Shown here: positions 18,990 through 21,321 of the stretch, piece by piece
Layout of the letters: the number at the start of each line of letters is the position of its first letter
Position numbering within the stretch: the first letter of the stretch is position 1
Assembly (NCBI GenBank): GCA_001579985.1
Contig: LRSR01011997.1
Span: forward strand, 1 to 21,321
DNA: 21,321 nt
Direction of reading: 5' to 3'
Source: Hypsibius dujardini
Lineage: Eukaryota > Tardigrada > Eutardigrada > Parachela > Hypsibiidae
The notes under the pieces: generated by a model
What the model was told of the DNA's origin: nothing
What the model saw: the letters and a program-made list of their open reading frames with translations, nothing else
Databases searched by the model: none
Made by a program: the position numbers and the translations under genes

Positions 18990-20280
18990 TTTTCGAAGTC
19001 TGGCGCCGTCCGTTTATTCTTCAATTCGTCCGTTCGTCCATGTGTCCGTCCATACGTCCGTCAGTTGCCGTTTATCTCTCCGCAGGCAGTCTCTCAGACT
19101 GATTGCAGTAAACAAAGACATCAACAGCCGTTAGGGAACATCCGTTAATGACGTCAGTGTTGGTTAGGGGGATGGGGTGGGAAAAATTGCTGACGAACAC
19201 TGACTGTACGGTATGGGGGGGGGTAGGCCGGCGTCCTGACGTCAGCTTTGGGAAACCCAGTAGGCTTAGAAATTATTAATTTTGGAATTTCTGCGGCAAT
19301 TCCTATTTTCGTTCGAGTATTACACATCCTGGGAACATTTTACCGACTGGACACTCGGATGCTGCTAAAACCATTTGATCCCAGCTCGACGTATGCGGCA
19401 CTGCCGTTCAATTACTATTGCCCCTCCTCACGAAAGGGTGGGAAGTTAGATTGCATGGTCTGAAAGACGTGTGGCGCATACTTTGCCACGCAGGCCGCCC
19501 TGTAAAAATCACCACTGTGTGCTGGATGACCAGGAGGAAGACTACGAAGAAATGAGTGATGATGACGAGATCGCTGCTCACGTACCAGCGTCGTCCGAGG
19601 ATATCCCTATCATGTCAGATTTGAAAGACTAACTGTATAGCGATATGGTAGTTTGGCCCGACAAGCTCGATTTGGAGTGACAAAGACACATTTCACTTTT
19701 TTTGGTAATGAAAGGGGTCTTCAATTTCTGACGTCAGAAACTGAAGATCTACGGGGTGTTAAAAAAATTCTGATGTTAGGGGAGAGGGTGTCGGCTTGCT
19801 AATGAAAATTACTGACGTCATTAACGGATATTTCCTTAGTCCCTTCGTTTACGGTTTGTACATAAGTCGTCCGTTCACATTCCGTCCATTCGGCAGCAGT
19901 TTTATCGGCCGTCCTTCGTCCATTAGCATTCATACTGCCTTTCGTACTACAGTTTGCCGTTTTTTCGTCAAATGAATTGCTTACAGTCCGTTCGCGGTAC
20001 TTGCGTTCGTTTATTCACTTTGCAATAGTCGGTTAACAGTCCGTCCAATCGTCCACCCGTTAACAGGCGAGTTATTAAATGTTGTTGAGCAAATGAACAA
20101 TATGCAAGCCGAAGTACGAGTTACAGACAGACAAACAAACCTACAGACAAACGGACGGACGGTCGGACAGTTGGACGGGCGGATTCCAGATAAGCAGATT
20201 TCAAATAAACGACCGGCGAGACCACGGACAGGTGGAATTCTAACGAGCGGTGAGCAGACGAATGAAGCGAAAAAACGGAT
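18990..20280. mobile_element. Foldback-like block of diverged GTCC repeats
   Basis: Plus-strand GTCC/TCCGTC motifs recur at 19010-19065 and 19865-20070 (for example TTCGTCCGTTCGTCC and CGTCCGTC). The complementary pattern GGACGGACGG occurs at about 20125-20210. This gives a large inverted structure made of simple, diverged short repeats, as in foldback transposons. The left arm is split by a separate element at 19134-19835. No transposase was found. Boundaries are approximate. Confidence 0.5.
19134..19835. mobile_element. 702-bp DNA transposon with 25-bp TIRs and TTA target duplication
   Basis: The ends GGGAACATCCGTTAATGACG and, on the other strand, GGAAATATCCGTTAATGACG extend to 25-bp inverted repeats matching at 23 positions. 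TTA flanks both sides (19131-19133 and 19836-19838). A 3-bp TTA duplication and GG termini are usual for PIF/Harbinger elements, but this is not proof. The inside has no intact transposase. Around 19528-19632 an acidic frame (DDQEEDYEEMSDDDEIAAH) ends at a stop and may be the tail of a lost transposase. It lies within the foldback-like block. Confidence 0.75.
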
Positions 20281-21321
20281 GTACAAACGTCTCTCAAAAA
20301 CCTGGCTTTTTGAGGGATTCCTCCTTAAACTCCCTTTTTTTACGAGTGTATTGCGAAAATTAAACGAAAATGTTGAGTTTGATGCAAGTGACTATCGCCA
20401 CAACGAGTGCCAAACGATGCATAAAAGTGGACCACGTTTTGTCAAGTGGACTTGGTGATCAAATGGGAGGCTGCCTGACCGAAAAGCATCATGCTATCGA
20501 GGTAAACCCTGCGACATATATGGGAAAGGAAAGCTCAGGGTCCGTATGATGGACCAACCCGGTGCGAAGTTGACCCATGCGTGCCGGCTTCTTGCATACC
20601 GTGTGGCCAGTACTGCAGGGTATGCACGCAGGGGTCACGCAGGGGTCACGCAGGGATCACGCAGGGATCACGCAGGGATCACGCAGGGGTAACTTAGCAT
20701 ACACTTTTCCCTAGGTGGGTGATTGGTGTAAGGGGTGCGGTAACCCACTCCATATGCTGGACTTTTGCAGGCCTACATTAATTACGGGCCTTGGAATGTC
20801 AGTGAGTGTGCAGCCCCTTGACAACTCGTTAATTGTGCGGGACTGCTTGGAATGGCAGACCCAAAGCCGCCAAAGTGAACGGGTACACATTATTAGCGGG
20901 GTCCTGTCCAAAATTGATTTGCAAATAAATTTAATGGTGTCCGCAGTTTTCTGTTTCACACTTAAATTACGCAGAAGCGGCCTGTAAGTACCGCCAGCAA
21001 CATACACGTTTCAATTAAGCTTGTTGACAGTAATCATCTTGAAAATAAAAATAAATCAGCTACACGAGCGTTCAGAAGCAGTGACAGAACCAAAACTGTC
21101 CTTGGAAGTCCCTGGGTGGTGAACCCCGTCACAGCAGGTTGGATGGCGGCCCTCTGACGTGAGTTGAAATAACAGAAAATCAGAACTGAACTCAGTCATC
21201 AAGGAGTTAATTATTTATATCACAATCGAAAGTTTTAGCGGTTATAACATGTAATATTATAATAATTAATTATATAACTATAATTAATATATTTCAATAT
21301 TTTATATTTATATTATACTAA
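20281..21321. other. Unassigned flank with AT-rich end
   Basis: Apart from an 11-bp tandem repeat, I find nothing firm. An open frame at 20715-20987 (+) uses a non-ATG start and shows no known domain. The last 120 bases are strongly AT-rich. Confidence 0.5.
20625..20690. repeat. 11-bp tandem repeat, 6 units
   Basis: Unit CACGCAGGGRT is repeated six times without interruption. Units 1, 2 and 6 end GGGGT and units 3-5 end GGGAT. Confidence 0.95.

Noticed and set aside
20715-20987. 90-residue plus-strand ORF with several cysteines at the start (GDWCKGCGNPLHMLDFC)
   Set aside because: No ATG start, no recognised domain, no paralogue in the window and no splice context that supports it.

Overview
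The window looks like animal nuclear DNA, most likely from an arthropod. It has GT-AG introns, a cluster of seven-transmembrane receptor genes of the insect/crustacean gustatory-receptor (Gr, 7tm_7) type, and Tc1/mariner-class transposons. I cannot name the species. The receptors are recognised from their hydrophobicity pattern, shared motifs and gene structure, not from a database match.

Receptor cluster (1-16640). There are four Gr-like genes. Gene 1 (+, 2-4391) lacks only its first residues at the left edge. Gene 2 (+, 4754-6826) is complete. Genes 3 (-, 7262-8755) and 4 (-, 13871-15364) are close duplicates of each other. All four share one architecture: a long exon carrying TM1-TM6, then three short exons separated by three phase-0 introns, the last coding for TM7. 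This is the classic 3' intron layout of insect chemoreceptors. Gene 1 has one further phase-1 intron.

Duplication. The stretch 6194-9887 (exons 2-4 of gene 2 plus gene 3 and its upstream DNA) has a tandem copy at about 10112-16636 (a remnant of gene 2, then gene 4). The copy began inside intron 1 of gene 2, so its gene 2 remnant has only the middle exons and is dead. A mariner transposon (10566-12602) sits just behind those orphan exons. It carries two insertions of its own: a foldback MITE and a 205-bp segment with perfect spliceosomal-intron boundaries.

Right part (16640-21321). I found no convincing host gene here. It holds a Tc1-like shell with about 125-bp inverted arms (17610-18134), a foldback-like block of diverged GTCC repeats (about 18990-20280) split by a 702-bp element with 25-bp terminal inverted repeats and a TTA target duplication (19134-19835), an 11-bp tandem repeat, and an AT-rich end.

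The receptors are probably separate chemosensory channel subunits with different ligands. Nothing in the window shows what they detect.
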